A model generated the notes under the pieces. That model was not told the DNA's origin. It worked only from the letters and a program-made list of their open reading frames with translations, and searched no databases. From an uncultured Desulfovibrio sp. (lineage in GTDB: Bacteria; Desulfobacterota; Desulfovibrionia; Desulfovibrionales; Desulfovibrionaceae), in assembly GCA_900541395.1 (NCBI GenBank), contig UQJT01000012.1, positions 1 through 64,000 on the forward strand: 64,000 bases of DNA, in the 5' to 3' direction. Position 1 is the first letter of the stretch. The number at the start of each line of letters is the position of its first letter. Below are positions 1 through 8,035 of this stretch, piece after piece. The translations under genes and the position numbers were made by a program.

Positions 1-1
1 C

Positions 2-310
2 CCCACATCCCCCCCGGCCGCCCGCTCCGACAATTCCGGCATGTTCAGCCTGCTCGGCACGGCCGGCACCATGGGTCTGCACATGGTGTCCGGCCCCATT
101 GTGGGCGGCGTATTGGGCTGGCTGGCGGACAAGTGGCTCGACTCCTGGCCCGTCGGCGCGGCCGTGGGTCTGCTCCTGGGAGTGGCCGCCGGTTTTCGCA
201 ACGTATGGGTGGACGCCCGTTATCTCATTCGCGGGCAGAACGACACGTCCACCCGAAACAAAGAAGAAAAAAACGCCCCTGTCGGCCGGAACGGAGGAAG
301 ACGCTCATGA
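2..310 (+). CDS. AtpZ/AtpI family F0 accessory protein, 5' end cut by window
   Basis: Small membrane protein with two predicted transmembrane helices (around GLHMVSGPIVGGVLGWLA and AAVGLLLGVAAGF), typical of the AtpZ/AtpI family encoded just ahead of F0 subunits. The frame is open to the first base of the window, and the ATG at 41 has no ribosome binding site, so the true start probably lies upstream and the gene is partial. It ends in an ATGA overlap with the next gene, which argues for translational coupling within the ATP synthase F0 operon. Family role (assembly or ion uptake for the c-ring) is from general knowledge of AtpZ/AtpI, not from residues seen here. Confidence 0.8.
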   Translation, partial: PTSPPAARSDNSGMFSLLGTAGTMGLHMVSGPIVGGVLGWLADKWLDSWPVGAAVGLLLGVAAGFRNVWVDARYLIRGQNDTSTRNKEEKNAPVGRNGGRRS

Positions 311-783
311 GCGCGCGTCTCCATGACCCGTCTTCCCTTCATCCCGTATACCGCGTGGATCGCTGGCTATGGCGGCGCGGTTTCGTCGCGGGGCCGGTGC
401 GCACCGGCGCGCGGGCACTTATTCTGTTGGCCGCCGCGCTGCTGACGGCCGGAATCGTCCTGCTCCCACTGGCCGCCTGGCCCTTCTGGCTGGGCATGGG
501 AGCCGCGCTTTCGGCCTGGAATTTTTACAGCCTGGCCCTCTTCGTGCAACATGCCTTTCCGTCCGGAAACGAGGGAAGGGCGGCCTCTTCCGCCGCCCGC
601 CGCCTGCTGCTCGGACAATTGCTCCGATCCAATTTGAGACTTTTCATTACCGGATTTTTCGTGTATACGGCGTTAGTCGCTTTTCGCGCGAGTCCGTTCG
701 CGCTGGCGGCGGGATTGTCCGCCGCCGTGCTTATCTTACCGGTTTTATTTCTATTCCGGTATAATTCGCGCGCGGAGAAGTAA
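307..783 (+). CDS. atpI: ATP synthase subunit I (AtpI-like)
   Basis: A 158-residue protein with four hydrophobic helices and a short basic N-terminus, the pattern of ATP synthase subunit I, thought to help assemble the c-ring. The start at 307 is chosen because it overlaps the stop of the upstream gene (ATGA); the open frame continues upstream to 133 but that part is the out-of-frame shadow of AtpZ. It lies six bases from the segment carrying the ribosome binding site of atpB. Sequence conservation in this family is low, so the call rests mainly on position and membrane topology. Confidence 0.8.
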   Translation: MSARLHDPSSLHPVYRVDRWLWRRGFVAGPVRTGARALILLAAALLTAGIVLLPLAAWPFWLGMGAALSAWNFYSLALFVQHAFPSGNEGRAASSAARRLLLGQLLRSNLRLFITGFFVYTALVAFRASPFALAAGLSAAVLILPVLFLFRYNSRAEK

Positions 784-804
784 GCATTTTTGAGGAGGCC
801 CTTC

Positions 805-1527
805 ATGGCAGCAGCAGGTTTGCCCGAGCCGCTTTTGCTCTCCACCGTATTCCACATGGATGAGCTGACCGTCGGCGGACAAAGCGTCGACTTCAAGTAC
901 GTGTTTTTTACCTGGGTCGGCATGATCATTCTGGCTCTGGTGGGCCTTATGGTCCGTTCCCGCGTATCCCTGGTGCCGGGACGGCTTCAAAACTTCTTTG
1001 AAGCCCTGGTGGGCGGCCTGGAAGACTTCATCGTATCCAATATGGGCGAAAAAGGACGACGTTTCGTCCCCCTGCTTGCAGGCATCTTCATTTATATTCT
1101 GACCATGAACTACCTGGGCCTCATTCCCGGCCTGGATGCCCCCACGGCCAGTCTGAACACCACCGTGGCCGTGGCTCTGTCCGTGTTCATTTATTACAAT
1201 TACGTGGGCATCCGTCAGTGGGGCGGCCATTACATCAAGCACTTCACGGGTTCCAACAAGGCTCTGATTCCGCTGATGTTCCCCATTGAAATCATTTCCC
1301 ATCTGGCCCGTCCCTTGTCCATGTCGTTGCGTCTTTTCGGCAACATCTTCGGCGAAGAAATGACGCTGCTCATTTTCTTCAGCTTCGGCGCCAGCATCTA
1401 TGTCGGCGTTCTGGTCGGCACCGTGCCTCTCTATTTCCTGTTCCTGCTGGGCAAAACCCTGCAGGCCTTCATTCTGTTCATCCTGGCCATGATTTACATC
1501 CAGAGCGCCGTGGAACACGCGCACTAG
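805..1527 (+). CDS. atpB: ATP synthase F0 subunit a
   Basis: Proton or sodium half-channel subunit of the membrane-embedded F0 motor. The 240-residue product has five to six membrane helices and the family hallmark SLRLFGN, in which R176 is the essential arginine facing the c-ring carboxylate. The C-terminal helix ([19 protein letters not shown]) is also typical. The ATG at 805 is preceded by TGAGGAGG at 791-798; a TTG at 790 is in frame but sits on top of that ribosome binding site. It is followed 67 bases later by atpE. F1 genes are not in the window, consistent with the split F0/F1 arrangement of Desulfovibrio. Confidence 0.97.
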   Translation: MAAAGLPEPLLLSTVFHMDELTVGGQSVDFKYVFFTWVGMIILALVGLMVRSRVSLVPGRLQNFFEALVGGLEDFIVSNMGEKGRRFVPLLAGIFIYILTMNYLGLIPGLDAPTASLNTTVAVALSVFIYYNYVGIRQWGGHYIKHFTGSNKALIPLMFPIEIISHLARPLSMSLRLFGNIFGEEMTLLIFFSFGASIYVGVLVGTVPLYFLFLLGKTLQAFILFILAMIYIQSAVEHAH

Positions 1528-1594
1528 GCCGGGAGCGATTTCGGGGGAATGGCCCTTCGGGCCCAACTTAATAATCCGATTTGAGGAGTTCGAC

Positions 1595-1909
1595 ATGCGT
1601 AAACTCGTTCTTACCGCCCTGAACACCGTGATGCTGGTAGCCTTCGCCTCTCTGGCCTTCGCCGACGACGGCACCAGCGTCGGCTTCGGCATCACCGCTC
1701 TGGGCATGGCCATCGGCATCGCCATCGCCGCCGCCGGCTGCGGTCTCGGCCAGGGCATGGCCATCAAGGCCGCCTGCGAAGGCACCGCCCGCAACCCCGA
1801 CGCCAGCGGCAAGATTTCCCAGTCCCTCATTCTGGGCCTGGCCTTTGTCGAATCCCTTTGTATCTATGCCCTGCTCGTCGACCTGATCCTTCTGTTCGTC
1901 AAGATGTAG
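1595..1909 (+). CDS. atpE: ATP synthase F0 subunit c
   Basis: The 104-residue c-ring subunit, with two long helices joined by the polar loop ARNPDA. The first about 24 residues are an extra hydrophobic, signal-like leader ending FADDG, which makes the protein longer than the usual 75-90 residues. The ion-binding carboxylate is E86. Q53 in helix 1 and S87 and Y91 in helix 2 align with residues that ligate sodium in the Ilyobacter c subunit, although the threonine after the serine is leucine here (L88). Coupling ion is therefore open. The ribosome binding site TTGAGGAG lies at 1580-1587. Confidence 0.96.
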   Translation: MRKLVLTALNTVMLVAFASLAFADDGTSVGFGITALGMAIGIAIAAAGCGLGQGMAIKAACEGTARNPDASGKISQSLILGLAFVESLCIYALLVDLILLFVKM

Positions 1910-1972
1910 CAGCCTTTTCGGGCGGCCGGGCCGGACCCGGTCGCCTTTCACCCCCGTCCCTCGGGCAGCATC

Positions 1973-2614
1973 ATGAACCAGCCCCCCAAAAGCGAACATA
2001 TCCCCCGTGCCACCATCCAGCGTCTGACCACCTACCTTCAGGTGCTGGAAACCATGCACAAGGAGGGTGTGCAAGTTATTTCCTCGGAGCCCCTGTCCCG
2101 CGCCTGTGACGTCAACGCCTCACAGGTCCGCAAAGATCTCGCCTACTTTGGCGAGTTCGGCGTGCGCGGAGTAGGGTACTATGTCTCCTATCTGCTGGAA
2201 GCCATCAAGGCCTGCCTGCACGCCAACCGTGAATGGCGGGCGGCGCTGGTGGGCGTCGGCAATCTCGGCCGGGCTCTGCTCAACCATCAGGAATTTCGGC
2301 GGCGCGGTTTCACTATTGTGGCCGCTTTCGACTGCGACCCTTTCAAAATCGGCGAGACGGCCTACGGCCTGGAAGTGTTCTGCACCAAGACCCTTGCCGA
2401 AAAATTGCCGGAACTGGATATCGAAATCGGCATCGTCACCACGCCCCCCGAACGGGCGCAGCGCGCCGCCAATCAATTGGTGGACGCGGGGATCAAGGGC
2501 ATACTCAACTTCGCGCCCGCCCGTATCAGCGTGCCGGATCACGTGTTTGTGGAATACGTCGACTTCTTCCACCAAATCTACTCGCTGACCTTCAATATTT
2601 CCACCAAGCGCTGA
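1973..2614 (+). CDS. rex: Redox-sensing transcriptional repressor Rex
   Basis: Rex binds NAD(H) and represses energy-metabolism genes when NADH is low. The 213-residue protein has an N-terminal winged helix (about 10-80, with the recognition part SQVRKDLAYFGEFG) and a Rossmann fold opening with GVGNLG (G94, G96, G99), followed by the acidic AFDCDP segment that holds the adenine ribose. The C-terminal helix used for domain swapping (VDFFHQIYSLTF) is present. It starts 63 bases after atpE on the same strand, so read-through from the ATP synthase operon is possible; no Rex-type palindrome was recognised just upstream. Confidence 0.96.
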   Translation: MNQPPKSEHIPRATIQRLTTYLQVLETMHKEGVQVISSEPLSRACDVNASQVRKDLAYFGEFGVRGVGYYVSYLLEAIKACLHANREWRAALVGVGNLGRALLNHQEFRRRGFTIVAAFDCDPFKIGETAYGLEVFCTKTLAEKLPELDIEIGIVTTPPERAQRAANQLVDAGIKGILNFAPARISVPDHVFVEYVDFFHQIYSLTFNISTKR

Positions 2615-2908
2615 GCTTCCGTTCCTTCCGGTCCTAACTGGTTCCGCGCCGTTTCTTTCGGGGAACGGGTGGCGTTTTTGTGCCGTTTGCGGCGCCTGAG
2701 CGGTATGACGGCGAAAAACAGATGCGGACGACGGGTGATATATTCCTCTGCGCTCGATGAAATTGGGCGCAGAGCCGTGGCGTCAGTCGCCCCTGGTGTC
2801 GGCCACGCGCTCCTGAAACGTCTTGACGTCACCGACGCGCTCTCTCCGACTGCCGGGGATGCCCCCATTACCTCCCCCCCCCTCGGGCGGGTTTGTGTGC
2901 GATCGGCC

Positions 2909-3658
2909 ATGGACGCCGCCATGTTCCCGACTTCTCTGTGGGCCTCATTTTCCTTCCTCACCCGCCTGGCTCCGGCGCGTATTTTCACCTCTGCCGAGCT
3001 GGCCGCCTCGGCCCGCTGGTTTCCCGTCACGGGGCTGGCCTTGGGTCTGCTGACCTGTTTGCCGCTCAGGCTGGGGGTATCGACAGAGCACGTTGTGTTT
3101 CAGGCATTGCTGTATGTGGGGCTTATGACCTGGTTCAGCCGCGGGCAACACTGGGACGGGATGCTCGACTGCCTGGACGCCTGGGGCAGCGGCCGCCAGG
3201 ACGGAGAAGGTCAAAATATGCTCGGGGTCGCTCGACTGGGCAGTTTCGGAGCACTGGGCCTGCTCTTTTTTCTGTTGATTCAAATTATCGGGGCGGCCCA
3301 TCTGCTGGCGGCGCACAGCGCGGCCGCATGGGGAGTCCTCATCCTGGCCCCCGCGCTGGGACGCGCGTTCATGTTGGTTCCGGCCGCCTTGCTTCCTCCC
3401 CGCCGGATATCCACGCTGGGCCGCCTGGTGGCCCCCGGCTGCACGCCCTTTTTGGCCCTAATCTGGAACGCTGCTTTACTCCTCGTATACGGCGCGTTTT
3501 CCAGCCCCCGGGCTATGCTCGTGTACCTGACGGCAATCATGCTTGTACTGCTCGTCCTACACCGCATGGCTCGGGGTGAAGACGGATTTGACGGCGATTT
3601 TATGGGATTCGCCTGCGTGCTGTCGGAATGCGCGGCTCTGGCGGCCCCCTTGATCTGA
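2909..3658 (+). CDS. cobS: Adenosylcobinamide-GDP ribazoletransferase (cobalamin synthase)
   Basis: Membrane enzyme that joins adenosylcobinamide-GDP to alpha-ribazole in the last steps of cobalamin synthesis. The 249-residue product is rich in membrane helices and carries the family pattern HWDGMLDCLDAW (equivalent to HLDGLADTxDG), VARLGSFGALGL, and a C-terminal GEDGFDGDFMGF matching the usual GGxTGDxLGA region. The ATG at 2909 is chosen because homology begins there; the frame is open to 2669 but the upstream part is low-quality sequence. The ribosome binding site is weak and the ATG at 2921 is also possible. No other cobalamin gene is adjacent. Confidence 0.88.
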   Translation: MDAAMFPTSLWASFSFLTRLAPARIFTSAELAASARWFPVTGLALGLLTCLPLRLGVSTEHVVFQALLYVGLMTWFSRGQHWDGMLDCLDAWGSGRQDGEGQNMLGVARLGSFGALGLLFFLLIQIIGAAHLLAAHSAAAWGVLILAPALGRAFMLVPAALLPPRRISTLGRLVAPGCTPFLALIWNAALLLVYGAFSSPRAMLVYLTAIMLVLLVLHRMARGEDGFDGDFMGFACVLSECAALAAPLI

Positions 3659-3812
3659 ATGATTGAAGCCGAGCTTTTGCCCTCTCCCGTTTCTTTCGCC
3701 GGCGGCGCAAGCGTCGCCTCACAGGCATCCCCGGCGTATTCGGGCGACCGGAAACGCATTTAAATCGTTCCGCACGCTTGATTATCCCGGCGACTGGCGT
3801 TATCTAAAAGTC

Positions 3813-4094
3813 ATGGAACTACTGGACCTTTTAGAACAGCGTGTGGGAAGCCTCCTCGACGAAGTGGCGGCTTTACGCGTTGAAAACCGTCGTCTCCGCG
3901 AGGAGGTCGCGACGGGCCAGCATAAAGACGAAGAGATACGTGCGCTTCGGGACGAAGCGGCGCAGGAGAAGCAGGTGCGCGAACAGGCGCTGATGCGTGT
4001 GGACGCTCTGCTGCGCCGTATCCAGAGCCATTTGGAGGACGGCCCGGAGACGGCTCCGGCGGCGGCAGCGGACGCGAGTCCAGACCGGCGCTGA
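3813..4094 (+). CDS. ZapB-like coiled-coil protein
   Basis: A 93-residue, strongly charged protein; residues about 5-72 form a continuous heptad-type coiled coil (ELLDLLEQRVGSLLDEVAAL and following), and the tail is alanine/proline rich. Size, coiled coil and position immediately upstream of zapA fit the ZapB-like division proteins that bridge ZapA to the divisome in other bacteria. Low-complexity coiled coils are hard to assign, so the functional name is inferred largely from the zapA neighbour. The longer open frame back to 3663 is not supported. Confidence 0.75.
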   Translation: MELLDLLEQRVGSLLDEVAALRVENRRLREEVATGQHKDEEIRALRDEAAQEKQVREQALMRVDALLRRIQSHLEDGPETAPAAAADASPDRR

Positions 4095-4107
4095 ACCGGA
4101 CTGTGAT

Positions 4108-4422
4108 ATGCACAGTTACCACCTCAACGTATTCGAGCTGGAAGTCTCGTTCAAGACGGAGGCCGACCCGACGCGGGTGGAGAACGCGTGTGCCTATGTC
4201 GAGAACCTGTACAGGGACCTGAAGCTCCATGGAAACCATCTCGGCAGGGACAGACTGCTGACGATATTGATTTTGGGAATAGCTGACGACCTGTTACAGC
4301 TCAAGCAGCAGGGTGTCGACGTGGAAACGCGCCTGAACGCTCTGGTGCAGCGTATAGAGAAACACGACACGCCGCCGGAATCACGGATTTCCATCATGGA
4401 ACCTCCGTCTTCCGCCGGTTAG
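4108..4422 (+). CDS. zapA: Cell division protein ZapA
   Basis: ZapA binds FtsZ and bundles its filaments at the division ring. The 104-residue protein shows the ZapA layout: a short beta-rich N-terminus (YHLNVFELEVSFKTEADP), the conserved VENLYRDL-type helix, then a helix with LLTILILGIADDLLQLKQQ leading into a coiled coil. Start ATG at 4108 follows the zapB-like stop by 13 bases. A 6S RNA gene follows directly, which is the same zapA-6S order seen in many Proteobacteria and supports both calls. Confidence 0.88.
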   Translation: MHSYHLNVFELEVSFKTEADPTRVENACAYVENLYRDLKLHGNHLGRDRLLTILILGIADDLLQLKQQGVDVETRLNALVQRIEKHDTPPESRISIMEPPSSAG

Positions 4423-4429
4423 GATGAAC

Positions 4430-4602
4430 TTCCCTGGAATGTGCGTAGGGAGATGTTGGTGCCGGCCTCACAAGCGTCATTAGGGAGCCGAGCGCCGAAA
4501 TGGTGAGCAAGCCCGGTTGAACGGGAAGCCTGAAGTTTCGGCTAGGCGCCCACCTGAGACCCCAGGTCTCGTGCCCGCATCTTTCCACGGCATTCCGGGG
4601 TT
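4430..4602 (+). ncRNA. ssrS: 6S RNA (RNA polymerase regulator)
   Basis: The segment 4497-4590 aligns by eye with the 3' half of E. coli 6S RNA: GGTGAGCAAGCCCGGTTGA, then GGGAAGCCTGAAG, CACCTGAGACCCCAGGTCTC and GCATCTTTCC occur in the same order. The ends close a long stem: 4432-4441 pairs fully with 4591-4600, and the inner GGGAGATG (4448-4455) pairs with the CATCTTTCC that follows. 6S RNA mimics an open promoter and sequesters sigma-70 polymerase in stationary phase. Location between zapA and rny matches the conserved zapA linkage. Exact 5' and 3' ends are estimates. Confidence 0.88.
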
Positions 4603-4864
4603 CCCCCATCCGCTTTCTCCCCGGCTTGTAACCGGCCCGGGCCGGCGGTCGACGCCTCGATGCGGCGTGACCGCATGCTGTCCGCCCTCTCTCTTCCCCT
4701 CCCGATATGGTTTCCCCGGTCGCCCCGCGTCCGGAAGGCCCCGGCCGCCCGCCGCCATGCGTTGCGCGGGCCAGTCCCGGCGTGGCCGCGTCGTCAGACG
4801 TTCCCCACGCGCGTGGAAAAAAGCATATCGGGTTTCAACCCGTCAACATACCAGGGGAAGCAGC
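4603..4864 (+). other. Intergenic leader between 6S RNA and rny
   Basis: 262 bases without a supported gene. It contains GC-rich palindromes, for example the self-complementary CCGGCCCGGGCCGG at 4630-4643 and CCACGCGCGTGG at 4806-4817, and ends in the rny ribosome binding site AGGGGAAG (4852-4859). An open frame continuous with rny crosses it and enters the 6S RNA, but has no protein character. Confidence 0.5.
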
Positions 4865-6430
4865 ATGATCAGCATTTTCTTTCTTGCCGTCTGCGTCGTC
4901 CTCGCCATTCTCGGCGGCGCGGGGTTCGGCTTCTGGCTTCAGCGCCATCTCAGCAACAAACGCATCGGCGACGCCAATGATCTGGCCCAGCGCATCGTGG
5001 AAGAAGCCCGTAAAGAGGCCCAGGCCCAAAAAAAGGAAATTCTTATCCAGGGTCAGGACGAACTGTTCAACCAGAAGCGAGAAATGGAAAATGAATACAA
5101 GGAACAAGAGCGCGAACTGAAAAGCCGCGAGAAAAAACTCCAGGATATGAGCGAGCGCCTGGAGGAAAAAATGGAACGCGTGACCCAAAAGGAACACGAC
5201 ATCCTGGCCCAGGAAAAGGAACAGACCCGCAAGGAGCGCAAGCTGGAGGAACAGGCCGAGGAACTGGCTTGCCGCCTGGACGAGCAGGAACGCCGCCTGC
5301 AGGAAGTGTCCGGACTGACCGCCGAGGAGGCCAAAAATCGCCTGTTCGAGGAAATTGAAGCGCGCACCCGCCATGAGGCGGCGCGTATGATGCGCGTTAT
5401 CGAAACCGAAGCCAAAGAAGCGGCCGATCGCAAGGCCAAGGAAATCATCGCCAGCGCCATCCAGCGCTATGCCGGGGATTATGTGGGCGAGCAGACAGTG
5501 ACCGCCGTATCCTTGCCCAGCGAAGACATGAAGGGTCGCATCATCGGCCGCGAGGGCCGCAACATCCGGGCTTTGGAAGCCGCCACCGGCGTGGACCTGA
5601 TTATCGACGACACCCCTGAAACCGTCATTTTATCCGCGTACAGTCCCATCCGCCGTCAAGTGGCTCGCATGGCCCTGGAACGCCTCATCCAGGACGGCCG
5701 CATCCATCCGGCCCGCATCGAAGACATTGTGCACAAGTGCGAACAGGAGCTGGAAGTCCAGGTACGGGAAGTGGGCGAACAGGCCACTTTCGACGCGGGC
5801 GTGCACGGCATCCACCCCGATATCATCCGCTTGCTGGGTCAGCTCAAATACCGTACCAGTTTCACGCAAAACGTGCTCCAGCATTCGCTGGAAGTATCGG
5901 CTCTATGCGGCATGATGGCCGCCGAACTGGGGATGGACGTCAAACGCGCCAAGCGGGCCGGTCTGCTGCACGACATCGGCAAGGCCGTGGACCACGAAAT
6001 TGAGGGCTCTCACGCTCTGATCGGCGCGGACATCGCCAAAAAATACGGCGAGGGCAAGGATATCGTACACGCCATCGCCGCCCACCACGAGGATCAACAT
6101 CCCGAAACGGCGCTGGCCGTGCTGGTGCAGGCCGCCGACTCCCTGTCCGGGGCCCGGCCCGGCGCGCGCAAGGAACTGCTCGAAAACTACGTCAAACGTC
6201 TGGAAGACCTCGAAGGCATTGCCGCCGGCTTCTCGGGCGTGTCCAAGGCCTACGCCATCCAGGCCGGGCGCGAACTGCGGGTCATGGTCAACCCGGACAA
6301 CGTGGACGACGACGCGGCCTATCTGCTGTGTCGGGACATCGCGGGCAAAATTGAGGAAAACCTCACCTACCCCGGCCAGATCCGCGTTACCGTCATCCGC
6401 GAACGCCGCACCGTCAGTCTCGCCAAATAA
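4865..6430 (+). CDS. rny: Ribonuclease Y
   Basis: Membrane-anchored endoribonuclease that initiates mRNA decay. The 521-residue product has an N-terminal membrane helix (residues about 2-22), a long glutamate/lysine-rich coiled coil (about 30-200), a KH RNA-binding domain with [12 protein letters not shown] (about 215-275), and an HD domain whose catalytic dyad is H369-D370 in [12 protein letters not shown]. Length matches the family (about 510-520). The ATG at 4865 has AGGGGAAG a few bases upstream; the open frame back to 4517 overlaps the 6S RNA gene and is not coding. Confidence 0.97.
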   Translation: MISIFFLAVCVVLAILGGAGFGFWLQRHLSNKRIGDANDLAQRIVEEARKEAQAQKKEILIQGQDELFNQKREMENEYKEQERELKSREKKLQDMSERLEEKMERVTQKEHDILAQEKEQTRKERKLEEQAEELACRLDEQERRLQEVSGLTAEEAKNRLFEEIEARTRHEAARMMRVIETEAKEAADRKAKEIIASAIQRYAGDYVGEQTVTAVSLPSEDMKGRIIGREGRNIRALEAATGVDLIIDDTPETVILSAYSPIRRQVARMALERLIQDGRIHPARIEDIVHKCEQELEVQVREVGEQATFDAGVHGIHPDIIRLLGQLKYRTSFTQNVLQHSLEVSALCGMMAAELGMDVKRAKRAGLLHDIGKAVDHEIEGSHALIGADIAKKYGEGKDIVHAIAAHHEDQHPETALAVLVQAADSLSGARPGARKELLENYVKRLEDLEGIAAGFSGVSKAYAIQAGRELRVMVNPDNVDDDAAYLLCRDIAGKIEENLTYPGQIRVTVIRERRTVSLAK

Positions 6431-6451
6431 CCTTTTCCCGCCGAGGCCCCC

Positions 6452-6862
6452 ATGTTCATCCCTCCTCCGGACTTTACCCCCGATTTTTCCAAGGCGGGCG
6501 GCCTGGTGGCCGCCGTAGCCCAGGATGCGGCCTCAGGCGAGGTGCTCATGCTGGCCTGGATGGACCGGACCGCCTGGGAAGCCACTCTGGCCACGGGCGA
6601 GGCCCATTATTTCAGCCGCAGCCGCCGGCGCCTGTGGCACAAGGGGGAAAGTTCGGGCCACGTGCAGAAGGTGAAGGCCGTGCGCCTGGATTGCGACGCC
6701 GATGCCGTGCTGCTGGAAGTGGAGCAGGCGGGCGGAGCGGCCTGTCACGAAGGCTACCGTTCCTGCTTTTTCCGGCGTCTGACCCCGGAGGGAGACAGCG
6801 AGGACGGCGTCACCCTCTGTTGCCCCCGCGTCTTCGACCCCGCCTCGGTATACGGTTCCTGA
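6452..6862 (+). CDS. hisI: Phosphoribosyl-AMP cyclohydrolase
   Basis: Third enzyme of histidine synthesis, opening the purine ring of phosphoribosyl-AMP. The 136-residue monofunctional form shows the family blocks [38 protein letters not shown], the metal-binding DCDADA, and a zinc-type HEGYRSCFF cysteine. There is no HisE fusion. It sits 21 bases after rny and 38 bases before hisG on the same strand, so hisI and hisG probably form a transcription unit. Confidence 0.96.
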   Translation: MFIPPPDFTPDFSKAGGLVAAVAQDAASGEVLMLAWMDRTAWEATLATGEAHYFSRSRRRLWHKGESSGHVQKVKAVRLDCDADAVLLEVEQAGGAACHEGYRSCFFRRLTPEGDSEDGVTLCCPRVFDPASVYGS

Positions 6863-6900
6863 TCCCGTTTCCCCTCATGCCGCCGCAAGGAGTATGTTCC

Positions 6901-7863
6901 ATGTCCGCCCCAGCCTTCCCGTCTCTGTCCTCACAGCTTAAACTCGGCATCCCCAAGGGTTCCCTGGAGGAAGCCACCATTTCCCTGTTCGATAGGGCGG
7001 GTTGGAAAATCCATAAGCACGTGCGCAACTACTTTCCGGACATCAACGATCCGGAGATTACCGCCCGCCTGTGCCGGGTGCAGGAAATCCCCGGCTATAT
7101 CCGCGACGGCGTGCTCGATCTGGCCCTGACCGGCAAAGATTGGCTGCTGGAAACCGGCATTCCCACCGAGGGACTGGACTGCTGCGGCCTGGGCAAAGAC
7201 TCCGCCCCGGCCGGTTCGGAGGCGCCCGCGCGCCTGGTGTCGAATCTCATCTATTCCAAAGTGTCCAACCGGCCTGCCCGCTGGGTGCTGGCCGTGGCGG
7301 GCGATTCTCCCTACCGCTCGCCCGCAGACCTGGCGGGGAAACGCATCTCCACCGAACTGGAAGGCGTCACCCGGCGTTATTTCGACAAACTGGGCATTCC
7401 CGTGCACATCAACTACTCGTGGGGCGCCACCGAGGCCAAGGTCGTGGAGGGTCTGGCCGACGCCATTGTGGAAGTGACCGAGACCGAAACCACCATCCGT
7501 GCCCACGGTCTGCGCGTCATCGACGAGGTATTGGCGACCAACGCCGTGCTCATCGCCGGCCGCGCCGCCTGGGAAGACCCGGTCAAACGCCGCAAAATCG
7601 AGCAGATCGATCTGCTGCTTCAGGGCGCCTTGCGGGCCGAATCCCTGGTCTGCCTCAAGATGAACGCCCCCTCCGCCCGTCTGGACGCCATCCTTGACTT
7701 GTTGCCCTCTCTCAATTCGCCCACCGTGGCCAGCCTGCGCGACCCCGCCTGGCTGTCGCTGGAAACGGTGGTCGATGCCGACTTGGTCCGCGACCTCATC
7801 CCCCGCCTGCGCGCCCAGGGCGCCGAAGGCATACTCGAATACACGCTGAACAAGGTTATTTAA
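6901..7863 (+). CDS. hisG: ATP phosphoribosyltransferase, long form
   Basis: First and feedback-regulated step of histidine synthesis. At 320 residues this is the long HisG form with its own C-terminal ACT-like regulatory domain, so no HisZ partner is expected. Recognisable blocks are KLGIPKGSLEEATISLFDRAGW, LALTGKDWLLE, the PRPP-site region IVEVTETETTIRAHGLRVID, and a C-terminal domain about 225-320. The start at 6901 follows a GGAG ribosome binding site (6889-6892); the open frame upstream to 6634 is a shadow of hisI. Confidence 0.97.
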   Translation: MSAPAFPSLSSQLKLGIPKGSLEEATISLFDRAGWKIHKHVRNYFPDINDPEITARLCRVQEIPGYIRDGVLDLALTGKDWLLETGIPTEGLDCCGLGKDSAPAGSEAPARLVSNLIYSKVSNRPARWVLAVAGDSPYRSPADLAGKRISTELEGVTRRYFDKLGIPVHINYSWGATEAKVVEGLADAIVEVTETETTIRAHGLRVIDEVLATNAVLIAGRAAWEDPVKRRKIEQIDLLLQGALRAESLVCLKMNAPSARLDAILDLLPSLNSPTVASLRDPAWLSLETVVDADLVRDLIPRLRAQGAEGILEYTLNKVI

Positions 7864-7950
7864 AGAAAGAGCGGCAACTGCGTTGCCGCAAAGACAGCCG
7901 GGCTTCCAGCCCGGTACAATACAGGCTTCGACGAATACTGGCGGAAGCGC

Positions 7951-7979
7951 GCCGGAACAAACCAAGAGTTTGTTCCGGC
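7951..7979. repeat. Perfect 11-bp hairpin between convergent hisG and glpK
   Basis: GCCGGAACAAA at 7951-7961 is the exact inverse complement of 7969-7979, separated by a 7-base loop. It lies between the convergent ends of hisG and glpK. No strong T-run follows on either strand, so it may be a weak bidirectional terminator or simply an intergenic palindrome. A second small hairpin, GGCAACTGCGTTGCC at 7872-7886, and a GCCGGGCTTCCAGCCCGGT hairpin nearby precede it. Confidence 0.5.
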
Positions 7980-8035
7980 TCCGCAGGTAAAATAAATTTT
8001 CGTCGGCCGAGCCCGCCTCCCCTTCCTCATTTTTC

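Noticed and set aside
751..1830. 359-codon minus-strand open frame over atpB and atpE
   Set aside because: Antisense shadow with no family resemblance and no ribosome binding site.
2615..2908. Cobalamin riboswitch ahead of cobS
   Set aside because: The region was read for the conserved B12-box and GCCACTG-type blocks; no convincing set was found.
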